64,000 nt of DNA from Marinobacter salarius (GTDB lineage: Bacteria; Pseudomonadota; Gammaproteobacteria; Pseudomonadales; Oleiphilaceae), in NCBI GenBank assembly GCA_000831005.1, contig CP007152.1, positions 3,038,001-3,102,000 on the forward strand, in the 5' to 3' direction. Of the stretch, positions 29,526 to 40,079 are shown one piece after another. Position 1 is the first letter of the stretch, and each line of letters starts with the position of its first letter. The notes below the pieces were generated by a model. It worked only from the letters and a program-made list of their open reading frames with translations. It was not told the origin of the DNA and made no database searches. Both the position numbers and the translations under genes were made by a program.

Positions 29526-30401
29526 TTAACTTTCCCAATGTATCTGGCCGCTCAGGTGAGGTGCGTTTCCGGACGCGTTCAGTAGCTGATAGTCCCAGCC
29601 GTCTTGCCCCGCCTGCCAGTTGAGTTGTGCGGTTCCGGGAAGGAACAGCGGCTTCTTGAACTGGCAGGAGACGGATATCGCGTCCGGGCGCCAGCCGCTT
29701 TGCTGTTCCAGTAATGCCAGCACTCGGGCCTTGCTCCACATGCCGTGGGCAATCGCCCGGGGGAAACCGAAGGCCTTTGCGGTCAGCGCGTGAAGGTGTA
29801 TCGGGTTTCTGTCACCGGATACCCCCGCGTATTGCCGGCCAATGGATTCCGCGGCACTGATGTCGGTGGTCTCAGGGTAGTGGGGCAGTTCGGGAGGTTT
29901 ATCGCCCGAGGCCTTTTTGCTTTTATCCGGCTGCCGGAACAGGTTGGTGCTCGTCTCTTCCCACACCAGCCGCCCTGCGGACCAGGCTTCGGTGACCAGA
30001 TCGAACTCCAGGCCCCTCGACGTATTGTTCTGACCGTCCAGCCGTGCGGTGATGTCCAGTGTTTCCCCGGTGCCGATGGCTCGGTGCTGCGTGATGTTGT
30101 TGCGAAGGTGAACGAGCCCAAGCAGGGGCAGTGGGAAGTCTTTCTCGGTCAGCAGTTTCAGATGCAACGGAAACGCCAGGATGTGGGGCCAGGTGATGGG
30201 CACGTTAGCCTGTGTATCGAAGCCACATACCTTCCGGTAGCGTTTCAGGTTATCGTTGGCCGTACTGACACCGATTAATCGGGTGGACAGGCCGGGGATT
30301 CTGAGTTCGTCGCCGGATGGCTTGGTTTTCGGGAGTAGGGCCTTGCTGTAAAGCGACCATAGGCCGGGCGGGTGACGGTGGTAGATTGAAGTATCTGTCA
30401 T
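29526..30401 (-). CDS. MaoC-family (hotdog) acyl dehydratase
   Basis: 291 residues, double-hotdog length. The hydratase-2 motif is seen as GVSGDRNPIHLHALTAKAFG followed by RAIAHGM; the Asp/His pair in this region is catalytic in R-specific enoyl-CoA hydratases. It likely hydrates or dehydrates an enoyl/3-hydroxyacyl-CoA. It is divergent from an AraC-type regulator gene across a 169-bp gap, which probably regulates it (inference). Confidence 0.85.
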   Translation of the reverse strand: MTDTSIYHRHPPGLWSLYSKALLPKTKPSGDELRIPGLSTRLIGVSTANDNLKRYRKVCGFDTQANVPITWPHILAFPLHLKLLTEKDFPLPLLGLVHLRNNITQHRAIGTGETLDITARLDGQNNTSRGLEFDLVTEAWSAGRLVWEETSTNLFRQPDKSKKASGDKPPELPHYPETTDISAAESIGRQYAGVSGDRNPIHLHALTAKAFGFPRAIAHGMWSKARVLALLEQQSGWRPDAISVSCQFKKPLFLPGTAQLNWQAGQDGWDYQLLNASGNAPHLSGQIHWES

Positions 30402-30570
30402 ATTGCTATCTCTCCTGGTACACCTGTGCGTCTGTGGCCTGATATGCTCTAATATAAGACTAAGGTCTCAGAGTCTGGCAAACCCGGCCAGTATGAGCAT
30501 TGACCTGGCTTGCCAGCAAGGTTGTCCGGCCGGCCAAGCCGATTAATAAACAACTATAAAGCGGGATTTT

Positions 30571-31602
30571 ATGCAGGAACTTCGCGATGCGGGTGTGATG
30601 TTGCGCCTGATTTATCAGGCCATGAAACGCAAAGGGATTGATACAGATGCCATTTTTGCCCGGCTGGGAGTGGATGAAGACTATGTCTACACCGAGCAGC
30701 TAAGAACACCTCACAGTGCCCAGTTGTATTTCTGGCAGGTGGTTGAGGATGTGTCGGGTGACTCCGACGCCGGCCTCCACCTGGGTCAGTTGTTACCGGC
30801 CTACAAGGGGCAGGTACTGGAATATCTGTTTCTGAGTAGCCCGACGTTTGGCGAGGGCCTGCGGCGGGCTCAGAACTATCAGCGCCTGTTGAGCGATGCT
30901 GCCAATACCGACTTCTTCATCGAGGGTGACGAGGCTTGCATGGTTCTGGATGCCGCTTCCAGCGAAGTCAGCCGTCTGCGGCACTTCAACGAATGTTTCG
31001 TGCAGGGCCTGATTACCTTTTTCAGATCGATCACCGATGACAGCTTCTATCCGTCGCGCATCGAGTTTGAGCATCAGCGTGAGCATGGCCAGGAGCATGT
31101 GATCGACGTGCTTGGCTGCGATGTCATATTTGGCGCCAAGGAAAACCGGCTGTATTTCCCTGCCACCCTGCTGTCCCATGCTTCACCCCATGCGGAACCG
31201 GAGTTGCTGGACCTCCATGAGCGGTTTGCCAGTGAGCAGGTGGCCCGTCTTGAGAAGAAAGACATCGTCGGACAGGTCGAGCGGATTGTTGCGGAACTGC
31301 TGGACAGCGGCGAGGTTACTCTGGATGCAGTGGCCGAACGTCTTGGCATTAAACCCCGAACCCTGCGTACCCGCCTGACTGAAGCAGAAACCAGCTTCAA
31401 CCAGGTGCTGGCGGATTTCCGTTATCGCCTGGCGCGGCAGCTGCTGGCAACCACCGACGAATCCATTGACGAAATCGTTTATCTCACCGGCTTCTCGGAA
31501 CCCAGTACTTTCTACCGGGCGTTCAAGCGTTGGTCGAGCATGACGCCTATCGAATACCGGAAGACCGCACAGGGAAAGGATGCCATGGTTGATGCCATGT
31601 AA
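30571..31602 (+). CDS. AraC-family transcriptional regulator
   Basis: 343 residues. An N-terminal ligand-binding domain of the PF12625 type (LIYQAMKRKGIDTDAIFARL at the start) is followed by an AraC double helix-turn-helix: VTLDAVAERLGIKPRTLRTR and LLATTDESIDEIVYLTGFSE, ending SMTPIEYRK. This subfamily includes regulators of fatty-acid and amino-acid use. It is divergent from the MaoC dehydratase gene, its most likely target. Confidence 0.92.
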   Translation: MQELRDAGVMLRLIYQAMKRKGIDTDAIFARLGVDEDYVYTEQLRTPHSAQLYFWQVVEDVSGDSDAGLHLGQLLPAYKGQVLEYLFLSSPTFGEGLRRAQNYQRLLSDAANTDFFIEGDEACMVLDAASSEVSRLRHFNECFVQGLITFFRSITDDSFYPSRIEFEHQREHGQEHVIDVLGCDVIFGAKENRLYFPATLLSHASPHAEPELLDLHERFASEQVARLEKKDIVGQVERIVAELLDSGEVTLDAVAERLGIKPRTLRTRLTEAETSFNQVLADFRYRLARQLLATTDESIDEIVYLTGFSEPSTFYRAFKRWSSMTPIEYRKTAQGKDAMVDAM

Positions 31603-31637
31603 GAGCCTTCCGAAAACCGAACTTTTTCATGAAAACG

Positions 31638-31665
31638 TTGACATGCAGGGCGGCCTCTTTATAAT
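31638..31665 (+). promoter_or_regulatory. tRNA-Asp promoter
   Basis: A perfect TTGACA (31638-31643), 16-base spacer, and a perfect TATAAT (31660-31665), followed by the GC-rich discriminator GCGCCC typical of stringently controlled stable-RNA promoters. Confidence 0.9.
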
Positions 31666-31725
31666 GCGCCCTCGTTGTCACCGAGCAGTCACACCCTTGA
31701 TTGCGCCCGAGGTGGCGGCTCACGC

Positions 31726-31802
31726 GGAGCGGTAGTTCAGCTGGTTAGAATACCGGCCTGTCACGCCGGGGGTCGCGGGTTCGAGTCCCGTCCGCTCCGC
31801 CA
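31726..31802 (+). tRNA. tRNA-Asp (GTC)
   Basis: A 77-nt cloverleaf: acceptor GGAGCGG/CCGCTCC, D-arm with GTTCAGCTGGTTAGAA, anticodon stem CCGGC-type with loop CTGTCAC (anticodon GTC), T-arm GCGGGTTCGAGTCCCGT, discriminator G and encoded CCA. It matches bacterial tRNA-Asp closely. Confidence 0.98.
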
Positions 31803-31830
31803 TTTTCCCTTCTTTGATTACCTCTTTTTG

Positions 31831-31859
31831 TTGTCATTCCCGATTCATCTCTCTGTAAT
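31831..31859 (+). promoter_or_regulatory. Predicted promoter of the 28-aa ORF
   Basis: TTGTCA (31831-31836), an exact 17-base spacer, and TGTAAT (31854-31859), about 47 bp before the small ORF. It lies downstream of the tRNA-Asp gene and so gives the ORF its own transcript. Confidence 0.5.
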
Positions 31860-31905
31860 ATTGTCCATGCTATCGTTCTCCTGTTTGAAACTGGGGAGAC
31901 GAATA

Positions 31906-31992
31906 ATGTCCGATTACGAAGAAGAGCTGATGGATTGTCAGTTTGAAGACTATGATGATGACGATACTCTGGACGATGCCACTGAGTTGTAG
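31906..31992 (+). CDS. Small acidic protein (28 aa), unknown
   Basis: The reading frame encodes 28 residues of which about half are Asp or Glu, including a run of four Asp (YDDDDTLDD), with no Lys or Arg. GGGGAG stands eight bases before the ATG, one of the clearest SDs in the window, and a plausible promoter lies upstream. No family is recognised. Its acidity suggests a nucleic-acid mimic, a metal binder or a small regulator, all speculative. Chance ORFs seldom have both an SD and a promoter, so I consider it probably real. Confidence 0.55.
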   Translation: MSDYEEELMDCQFEDYDDDDTLDDATEL

Positions 31993-32008
31993 TGGTGCTT
32001 TCAGGTTT

Positions 32009-33066
32009 TTAGAGAATGCCTTTGGCAGCCTGCTCCGCTAGGTACTGTTTTCGATGTTCCCCCGGGCTGGTGTTGAACCAGCGACGCCACGCCTTATGAA
32101 ATGCTGCCGGATTGGCAAAGCCCAATAGCCACGCAATTTCTGACAGCGATACCCGTGTTTCCCGTATGTACTCGACAGCCAGCTCCTTGCGGGTGTCGTC
32201 CACCAGTTCCCGAAATCCGGTGTTCTCCTCTGCCAATTGCCTTTGAAGTGTCCAGGGCGCGACGCCGAGCTTATGGGCGACGGTCATCAGGGTCGGAGTG
32301 CCGCCCTGTAGCAGGGGTGGGAGCTGGTCTTTCACCCGGTCAGCCGTGCTCCACCCGGCGCGGATACGTGACAGTTCCAGTGCGCACTGCCCTGACAGTG
32401 ACTCGAACATGGCGGCCTGCGCCTGTAGCGAAGCGGCTTCCGCTATTCCCGGGGCCAGTCTGAGGCTGTTGCCTTCGGCACCGAACTTCACCGGGCACCC
32501 GAACCACTGTTCAAACACATCGTCGTAACCCTGGGAAGGGTACTCAATGCAGACCCGTTCAACGACCCGGTCGTGGCCGGTAATGAGCCTCAGGAATTGG
32601 GCCCAGGCTGCAAGGACCGAATCCACCACGAAGTAATTAAACGCGTTGTAGGGTTTGATGGAGTAAAAATGCGCTTCACGGCCCTTGCCGGCTGTCCAGG
32701 GAACACCCCTGCTGTTGCGGCTGTTGAGTAGGGAATAATGAATCAGCGTGCTGATGCTTCGCCAGCTGTGGCGGCAGATTGGGCGGCAAGCCCTGCGATA
32801 CCCGCGTCCACGGGGCGAGACAGCTGGCCCATCGTCAGGCCGAGCGCGGGGTTGCCGGTGAGGGCGATAGCCGCCTGACCCATTCTCATGAACCGGGGGA
32901 TGCTGATCCGGGCCGCAGGCGCTCCCAGTGCTTGTTCGTCCAGCCCAAACCGGCTCAGCAGGTCTGTGGGGTCCCGGCCTTCGGCCCGAAGTGCGCGGGC
33001 CATGACGGCGACGTACAGCACGCTGATATCGCCGAGGGGGTTTTTGTGTCTGGTGCTCGTTTTCAT
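32009..33066 (-). CDS. AraC-family transcriptional regulator (frameshifted near 32772)
   Basis: About 352 residues when repaired. The N-terminal half belongs to the PF12625 ligand-binding domain (ISVLYVAVMARALRAEGRDP). The C-terminal half has the AraC DNA-binding signature (VSLSEIAWLLGFANPAAFHK, then WFNTSPGEHRK). One added base near 32772 connects LAAQSAAT to SWRSISTLIHYSLLNSR and then to the second half. ATG 33066 gives MKTSTRHKNPLG; 13 more residues are possible upstream. It is divergent from the FadH-type reductase gene, a likely target. Confidence 0.85.
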
Positions 33067-33068
33067 GA

Positions 33069-35262
<2,194 letters not shown>

Positions 35263-35365
35263 GTGCCACGGGCGTGCGGGCCCTGATCACAAAACGTTGC
35301 AGTTTTACTCTACCTTCAGAGGTTTGACCCGCTAGACTATTATCCGGAAGTCTGTCAGTTTGAAG

Positions 35366-35392
35366 CCGGCCCCGCGCACTGTGCAGGGCCGG
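35366..35392 (+). terminator. Possible weak terminator hairpin
   Basis: CCGGCCC (35366-35372) pairs with GGGCCGG (35386-35392), followed by TTTCTGG. The T-tract is short, so termination is uncertain. The rest of the 35263-35477 gap shows nothing else I can support. Confidence 0.35.
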
Positions 35393-35477
35393 TTTCTGGT
35401 GTCTGACGAAAAAAACGGAACACTTTTGGTGTGTTTGTCGTGTAGCGGTCGGGTTTTTGGAGAGTGGGGAGTTAGCA

Positions 35478-36728
35478 ATGGGGTCTGCCGACCAGGCAAG
35501 CGATGGTTATTCGGCGGTGTTTTTCATGGACGGCAGCGACGTGTCGCGCCAGATGCGTGCGTCTGAGTTCGGGGCCTTTCTTGATGGCTACGTTGGCCTG
35601 TCCGACCTGGCAGATACCGATGTAAAGGCCGTTTACGTATTGCTTGGCAGCGACCTTCTGGTGCGTTCGCTGGTTTTTTTCCGAATCTATTTTGATGAGG
35701 AAGGCAGGGCTGACAGCCATTGGAACTTGCCCGTAGAAAAACTGGCCCGCAAAGGTGCCAAGGGCCCGGATATGGGTGCTGGTCCGATTCGATTGGTGTG
35801 TCGCAGTCAATGCCCGAAGTCTGCCAGTGCCGAGGATTTCTGGGATCCTGATATGACCCCGGGAAGCAACCACTTCCAGGCCATTCGGCGCGCCGTGGAT
35901 GCGAACACACTGAGGTTCCGCAAGGTGGAGCCCACGCCGGAAGAGGATATTCCTGTGTTGGGTGCCGAGTCCCGTTCCCAGGAAGAACCTGAGGTTTCCG
36001 CAGACCGGGTGCGGCTTGCCCGTGTTATCCGGGAACAGCGGCTTCGCATCAAAACCCTGCAAAGTGTTCATCGCGATGCGCTGTCTGATCTGCAGCGTGA
36101 AAACCGCCATGAGATGCAGGCCCTGCGTAATGAAACCGCCGAACTCCAGCAGAAGTATGAGCGCCAGAAACTCAGCAATGAACAGCTGAAAAAACGCCTT
36201 GCTGAGCGCAATGAGCAGTACCTGATGATGCAGGAGCAGATCGCCAGTGGTGAGGCCCGTAATGAGCGCGAGGGTGCTACGGCGGATGCCGAGGTGGTGT
36301 TGCTGCGAGAGCAACTGGAGCGCCGTCAGCGCGAACTGGAATTGAGGGACGAAAAGATCGTGGTGCTGGAGCAGGAAAACTATGACTTGCGACACCAGCC
36401 GCCAACCGAAAATTCAGTCATGGATCATCTGCAAAACCATTCGGTCTTCCTGGTGGCCTACCACGCCGGGGTAGGTCATATTACCCTGCCTTACGATGAT
36501 ATCGAGAGCTATTTCCGCAACCCTGTGGCCTACGCTGCTGAGCGTTGCGGGCTCAATGAGCCGGCCTATCGGCAATGGCTTGATCACTATGAACACCCGG
36601 TCTGCCATCATAAGCTTACCAACGGTAAACCCTGTGGTGAGCCCGTCATGCGCATCAGTCAGCCGGCTGAGTTTCGGGCAGAGGTGGATGATCGCTGCGA
36701 ACAGCACCGGCCGAAGGACTCCAACTAA
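35478..36728 (+). CDS. Coiled-coil protein with Cys/His C-terminus, unknown function
   Basis: 416 residues. Residues 1-160 are globular. Residues about 185-330 are a long coiled coil rich in Gln, Arg, Glu and Leu (LRNETAELQQKYERQKLSNE, LLREQLERRQRELELRDEKI). The end carries HPVCHHKLTNGKPCGEP and a later DRCEQH, which could bind zinc. ATG 35478 has GGGGAG seven bases upstream. It precedes nadK on the same strand, as a similar unassigned gene does in Pseudomonas. Structural scaffolding or nucleic-acid handling are possible. Confidence 0.75.
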   Translation: MGSADQASDGYSAVFFMDGSDVSRQMRASEFGAFLDGYVGLSDLADTDVKAVYVLLGSDLLVRSLVFFRIYFDEEGRADSHWNLPVEKLARKGAKGPDMGAGPIRLVCRSQCPKSASAEDFWDPDMTPGSNHFQAIRRAVDANTLRFRKVEPTPEEDIPVLGAESRSQEEPEVSADRVRLARVIREQRLRIKTLQSVHRDALSDLQRENRHEMQALRNETAELQQKYERQKLSNEQLKKRLAERNEQYLMMQEQIASGEARNEREGATADAEVVLLREQLERRQRELELRDEKIVVLEQENYDLRHQPPTENSVMDHLQNHSVFLVAYHAGVGHITLPYDDIESYFRNPVAYAAERCGLNEPAYRQWLDHYEHPVCHHKLTNGKPCGEPVMRISQPAEFRAEVDDRCEQHRPKDSN

Positions 36729-36860
36729 CCTGCCTCTAGCGATTTCCTGCGGGATCTTTTTTCAGAATCGGGCCGTATTTCGTTACTATGGGTGCTGATA
36801 CGCCCCCGGGTGATGAATCAGCTCCGCCCCGGCCCAACCCAGACACCCACAGGAAGCTAC

Positions 36861-37745
36861 ATGGATCAATTCAGAAACATTGGCGTGATTGGCCGCATGG
36901 GCAGCGTAAAGGTGGTCGAATCGCTGCGTCAGCTCAAACAGTATCTGGTGAGCAATAACTATCACGTGATCATTGAGGAAGACACCGCCAGTATGCTGCC
37001 TGGTCATGGTCTTCAGGTGGCCAGCAAGAAGCTGCTGGGTGAAATTTGTGACCTGGTTATTGTGGTAGGTGGTGATGGCAGTCTGCTGGGCGCTGCCCGG
37101 GAACTGGCCAAATCCAAGATTCCGCTGCTGGGTGTGAACCGTGGTCGTCTTGGTTTCCTGACCGATATTTCTCCGTCTGACCTGGAGGAACGGCTGGGCA
37201 AGGTCCTGCAGGGGAAATACATCGAAGAGACACGTTTCCTGCTGGATGGGCACGTGGAGCGCAATGGCCAGCCCCTGGGCTTTGGAACCGCCCTGAATGA
37301 CGTGGTGCTGCATCCCGGCAAATCGACCCGGATGATCGGGTTCGACCTCTACATCGACGGACATTTCGTATACAGCCAACGCTCGGATGGGCTTATCGTG
37401 GCTACGCCGACCGGGTCGACCGCCTATTCGTTATCGGCGGGCGGGCCGATCATGCATCCGAAACTCGATGCCGTCGTGCTGGTGCCCATGTTCCCGCACA
37501 CGTTGAGCAGTCGCCCGATCGTGGTGGACGGCAAGAGCGAGATCAAGCTGGTGATCGGTGAAACCAACGAAACCTATCCGCAGATCAGTTTCGACGGGCA
37601 GATGAACATTGCCTGTGCCCCCGGCGACATCATCCGAATCACCAAGAAACCCTTCAAGATTCGCCTGATTCACCCCGCGGATCATAATTTTTACGCCACA
37701 TGCCGGGACAAGCTGGGCTGGGCCAGTGAGATTGCAGCGAGCTAA
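36861..37745 (+). CDS. nadK: NAD kinase
   Basis: 294 residues. The motifs VVGGDGSLLGAAR (GGDG, substrate/ATP site), GVNRGRLGFLTDI (NE/NR-type loop) and GLIVATPTGSTAYSLSAGGPI are diagnostic. It phosphorylates NAD to NADP with ATP or polyphosphate. AGGAAG lies just before the ATG. It starts a run of same-strand genes (phosphoesterase, rhomboid) with very short gaps, so it probably heads that operon. Confidence 0.96.
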   Translation: MDQFRNIGVIGRMGSVKVVESLRQLKQYLVSNNYHVIIEEDTASMLPGHGLQVASKKLLGEICDLVIVVGGDGSLLGAARELAKSKIPLLGVNRGRLGFLTDISPSDLEERLGKVLQGKYIEETRFLLDGHVERNGQPLGFGTALNDVVLHPGKSTRMIGFDLYIDGHFVYSQRSDGLIVATPTGSTAYSLSAGGPIMHPKLDAVVLVPMFPHTLSSRPIVVDGKSEIKLVIGETNETYPQISFDGQMNIACAPGDIIRITKKPFKIRLIHPADHNFYATCRDKLGWASEIAAS

Positions 37746-37749
37746 CAAC

Positions 37750-38763
37750 ATGCCAGGACAGGAAAGATCCGCGAGCCGCGGTTACGACATTATCGGCGAT
37801 ATTCACGGATGCGCTCATACCCTGGTGCGGCTACTGGACCAGATGGGCTATCGCAAGGTTAACGGTGTCTATGAACACCCCCGGCGCCAGGCCATATTCA
37901 TTGGTGACATCATTGACCGCGGACCTCGTATCCGTGAGGCACTGCATCTGGTCAGGGACATGGTCGAGCACGGTTCCGCCCGCATCGTAATGGGAAATCA
38001 CGAGTACAACGCCCTGGGCTACTGCACCCGTGCCCGCCCCGGCAGTGGCAAGACGTTCCTGCGGGAGCACAATGCCCGGCACGACCGGTTGATCCGAGAA
38101 ACCCTCGAACAGTTCGAGCATTACCCCCACGAATGGAACGAGTTTCTGGAGTGGTTCTACACCATTCCCCTGTTTATCGATGAGCCGGATTTCCGGGCAG
38201 TACATGCGTGTTGGGACAGCGACCTGATCACCAAATTCAAGGAAAATCAGGGGAGTGCCTGTATCGATGACGAGTTCCTCCATGCATCGGCGGCGATTGA
38301 GTCCTTCGCCGGCCAGGTCATGGATACCTTGCTGCGCGGCACGGATCTTCGCTTGCCGCCGGGCGTGAAGATTACCGGTAAAGACGGCTACGTCAGGGAG
38401 TTTTTCCGCACCAAGTTCTGGGCTGATAACCCGAAAACCTACGCCGACGTGGTGTTCCAGCCTGACCCCTTGCCGGAGGACGTCGCCTGCCGTGAGCTGA
38501 CGGACGCTGAGCGAGGCCAGCTGATCAGCTATCCCGCTTCAGCGCCACCGGTGTTCGTGGGCCATTACTGGATGGAAGGCGAGCCGGCACCACTGAAACA
38601 CAATGTGGCCTGCATCGACTTCAGTGCGGTCAAATACGGCAAGCTAGTGGCCTATCGCCTGGATGGCGAACGTACCCTGTCCCGTGACAAGTTCGTTTGG
38701 GTGGATGTGGAGAGGCCGGAGCAGCCGGACTATCCCACCAGCGAAGACAGCGTGGCGAGGTAA
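37750..38763 (+). CDS. Metallophosphoesterase (calcineurin-like)
   Basis: 337 residues. The metal-binding blocks are YDIIGDIHGCAHTL (D-x-H), IFIGDIIDRGP (GDxxDRG) and VMGNHEYNAL (GNHE), placing it with PrpE/ApaH-like phosphatases. The four-base gap to nadK means the two are co-transcribed and probably coupled. Substrate unknown; dinucleotides or protein phosphate are the family options. Confidence 0.92.
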   Translation: MPGQERSASRGYDIIGDIHGCAHTLVRLLDQMGYRKVNGVYEHPRRQAIFIGDIIDRGPRIREALHLVRDMVEHGSARIVMGNHEYNALGYCTRARPGSGKTFLREHNARHDRLIRETLEQFEHYPHEWNEFLEWFYTIPLFIDEPDFRAVHACWDSDLITKFKENQGSACIDDEFLHASAAIESFAGQVMDTLLRGTDLRLPPGVKITGKDGYVREFFRTKFWADNPKTYADVVFQPDPLPEDVACRELTDAERGQLISYPASAPPVFVGHYWMEGEPAPLKHNVACIDFSAVKYGKLVAYRLDGERTLSRDKFVWVDVERPEQPDYPTSEDSVAR

Positions 38764-38766
38764 CCT

Positions 38767-39642
38767 GTGTATCGCGTGAAACAGATTGAGACCGACATAA
38801 ACCTGGCTGGTTTCAGTCGTTGGCTGAAAGAGCAGGGGGTGGGGCACCGGATCACCGAGGAGGGTGGGTCACAGGTGCTGTGGCTGGAGAACCCTGAGCA
38901 TACGGAGCCGGTGTTACAGGCCCTTGAGCGCTTCCTGAAGGAACCCGAGGTGCAGGACGCTGTCAATACGACAGCGCAATCGCCGGTGTTTGTCGGGGGG
39001 CGTTGGCAGCCGTCGCCACGCCACGCACCCATGGTGCTCGCCATGATTGCCCTGGCCGTATTGATGGCTTGGGTGACGGCCATGGGACAGAATCAGCTAT
39101 CCACCCTGTTGATGTTCGTCGATCCGCGTTTCTATGATGTTGGTACCATGGCGGATCGAATCCAGGCGCTGTCTTCTACCTTGGCTGGTGGGCAGGTCTG
39201 GCGCCTGATCACGCCGGATTTCCTGCATTTCAGCTGGACCCATATCATCTTTAATTCCGTCATGTTGTGGTTCCTGGGCAGTCAGGTTGAGTGGTTCGAT
39301 GGCCGTGCGCGGTTACTTGCCCTGTTCGTAGTGACCAGCCTGCTGTCCAACGGATTGCAGTACATCGTGAGTGGGCCTCTGTTTGGCGGTCTGTCTGGCG
39401 TTGTGTACGGCATTCTGGGTTATTGCTGGTTGAGCCAGCGGCGCGTGCCCCGTTTCCAGTTCCCGCCTGCACTGGTGACGTTTGCCGTGGCCTGGATGGT
39501 GATTGGCTTTACGCCATTTACCGAAATGGTGGGGTTGGGGCAGATGGCAAATGAAGCCCACTTGGGAGGCTTTGTGGCTGGCCTTGCCCTGGCGGCCATT
39601 TTGCCGGTACCAAAAAAAGCCCCGCGAAACCGCGGGGCATGA
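38767..39642 (+). CDS. Rhomboid-family intramembrane serine protease
   Basis: 291 residues. A cytoplasmic N-terminal domain (about 90 residues) precedes six membrane segments. Catalytic Ser lies in GGLSGVVYGILGY and catalytic His in ANEAHLGGFVAGL; the WTHIIFNSVMLWFLG segment supplies the conserved loop and oxyanion residues. It resembles GlpG. The GTG start at 38767 lies three bases after the phosphoesterase stop with GAGG before it. The last codons overlap a minus-strand terminator hairpin (39612-39638) belonging to the predicted small RNA. Confidence 0.92.
   Translation: MYRVKQIETDINLAGFSRWLKEQGVGHRITEEGGSQVLWLENPEHTEPVLQALERFLKEPEVQDAVNTTAQSPVFVGGRWQPSPRHAPMVLAMIALAVLMAWVTAMGQNQLSTLLMFVDPRFYDVGTMADRIQALSSTLAGGQVWRLITPDFLHFSWTHIIFNSVMLWFLGSQVEWFDGRARLLALFVVTSLLSNGLQYIVSGPLFGGLSGVVYGILGYCWLSQRRVPRFQFPPALVTFAVAWMVIGFTPFTEMVGLGQMANEAHLGGFVAGLALAAILPVPKKAPRNRGA
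39612..39638 (-). terminator. Minus-strand intrinsic terminator of the predicted sRNA
   Basis: Reading leftward, GCCCCGCG and CGCGGGGC pair perfectly over 8 bp around GTTT and are followed by seven T residues. Rightward there is no T-tract, so it serves minus-strand transcripts only. It is embedded in the 3' end of the rhomboid gene. Confidence 0.8.
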
Positions 39643-39700
39643 AAAGAGCGTATAGCTCCTGATGAGAGAGACCAAATGAATACGACCTTCGTCATTTGGT
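39612..39700 (-). ncRNA. Predicted Fur-repressed small RNA (about 89 nt)
   Basis: All parts of an sRNA gene are present. The promoter and Fur box end at 39703. The predicted start at 39700 is the first base of a perfect 9-bp stem (ACCAAATGA with TCATTTGGT, 39700-39692 and 39679-39671, loop of 12). A 32-nt mostly open middle follows, with CTCTCTCATCAGGAG, a typical target-pairing composition. The RNA ends in the 8-bp terminator stem and U7. Known biology: RyhB, PrrF and NrrF are Fur-repressed sRNAs of similar size and shape that shut off iron-using proteins under iron starvation. I see no clear primary-sequence match to those families, so this would be a functional analogue. Not experimentally shown. 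Confidence 0.65.
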
Positions 39701-39702
39701 GA

Positions 39703-39736
39703 GTTAATGATAATCATTATCGTTTATTGTTGTCAA
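39703..39736 (-). promoter_or_regulatory. Fur box over a strong minus-strand promoter
   Basis: 39703-39721 matches the 19-bp consensus Fur box (GATAATGATAATCATTATC) at 18 positions. On the minus strand a perfect TTGACA (39736-39731) is followed by an 18-base spacer and TATCAT (39712-39707), so the Fur box covers the -10. No convincing rightward promoter pair was found, though TTGTCA exists at 39730. Confidence 0.8.
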
Positions 39737-39779
39737 CGGGTTTCCTCACATTTTTGCTAGCAAATGATTGGAGAACGAA

Positions 39780-40079
39780 ATGACCTACGAAGAGCTGATC
39801 AAACGGCTGGACCCCGCTGTTTATCAGAGCCTCAAGCGCGCCCTTGAGCTGGGCAAGTGGCCGGATGGTCGTAAACTGAGTGACGAGCAGCGGTCGATCT
39901 GCATGGAGGCCGTTATTTATTACGAAGACCACCACAACACACCGATGGAAGAGCGGGTTGGTTACCTTGACCGCGGCGAAAAGGCGGGGACTGCGTGCGA
40001 TCCCAGCGTGTCGCGCACAGCAGGGAAATCGTCAAACGGTACCGCTGGCTCAGATCAGTACTTTGAGGTGAAGTCTTGA
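39780..40079 (+). CDS. DUF1315 (YeaC-like) small protein
   Basis: 99 residues. MTYEELIKRLDPAVYQSLKR and WPDGRKLSDEQRSICMEAVI with YYEDHH are the conserved core of DUF1315. The tail after residue 75 is Ser/Gly-rich and probably disordered. GGAGAACGAA gives the SD for ATG 39780. Its stop overlaps the TTG start of the next gene. The role is unknown, but its place between rhomboid and DUF2797 is conserved in Pseudomonas-like genomes. The Fur box lies 59 bp upstream, so iron effects on this gene cannot be excluded. Confidence 0.85.
   Translation: MTYEELIKRLDPAVYQSLKRALELGKWPDGRKLSDEQRSICMEAVIYYEDHHNTPMEERVGYLDRGEKAGTACDPSVSRTAGKSSNGTAGSDQYFEVKS

Noticed and set aside
35472-36395. 307-aa minus-strand ORF
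   Set aside because: It is a shadow of the coiled-coil gene; the plus-strand frame has a good SD, a heptad pattern and conserved context.
39700-39780. Fur box as control site for the DUF1315 gene only
   Set aside because: The best promoter under the Fur box points leftward and leads to a terminator; no well-spaced rightward -10 was found, though a secondary effect remains possible.
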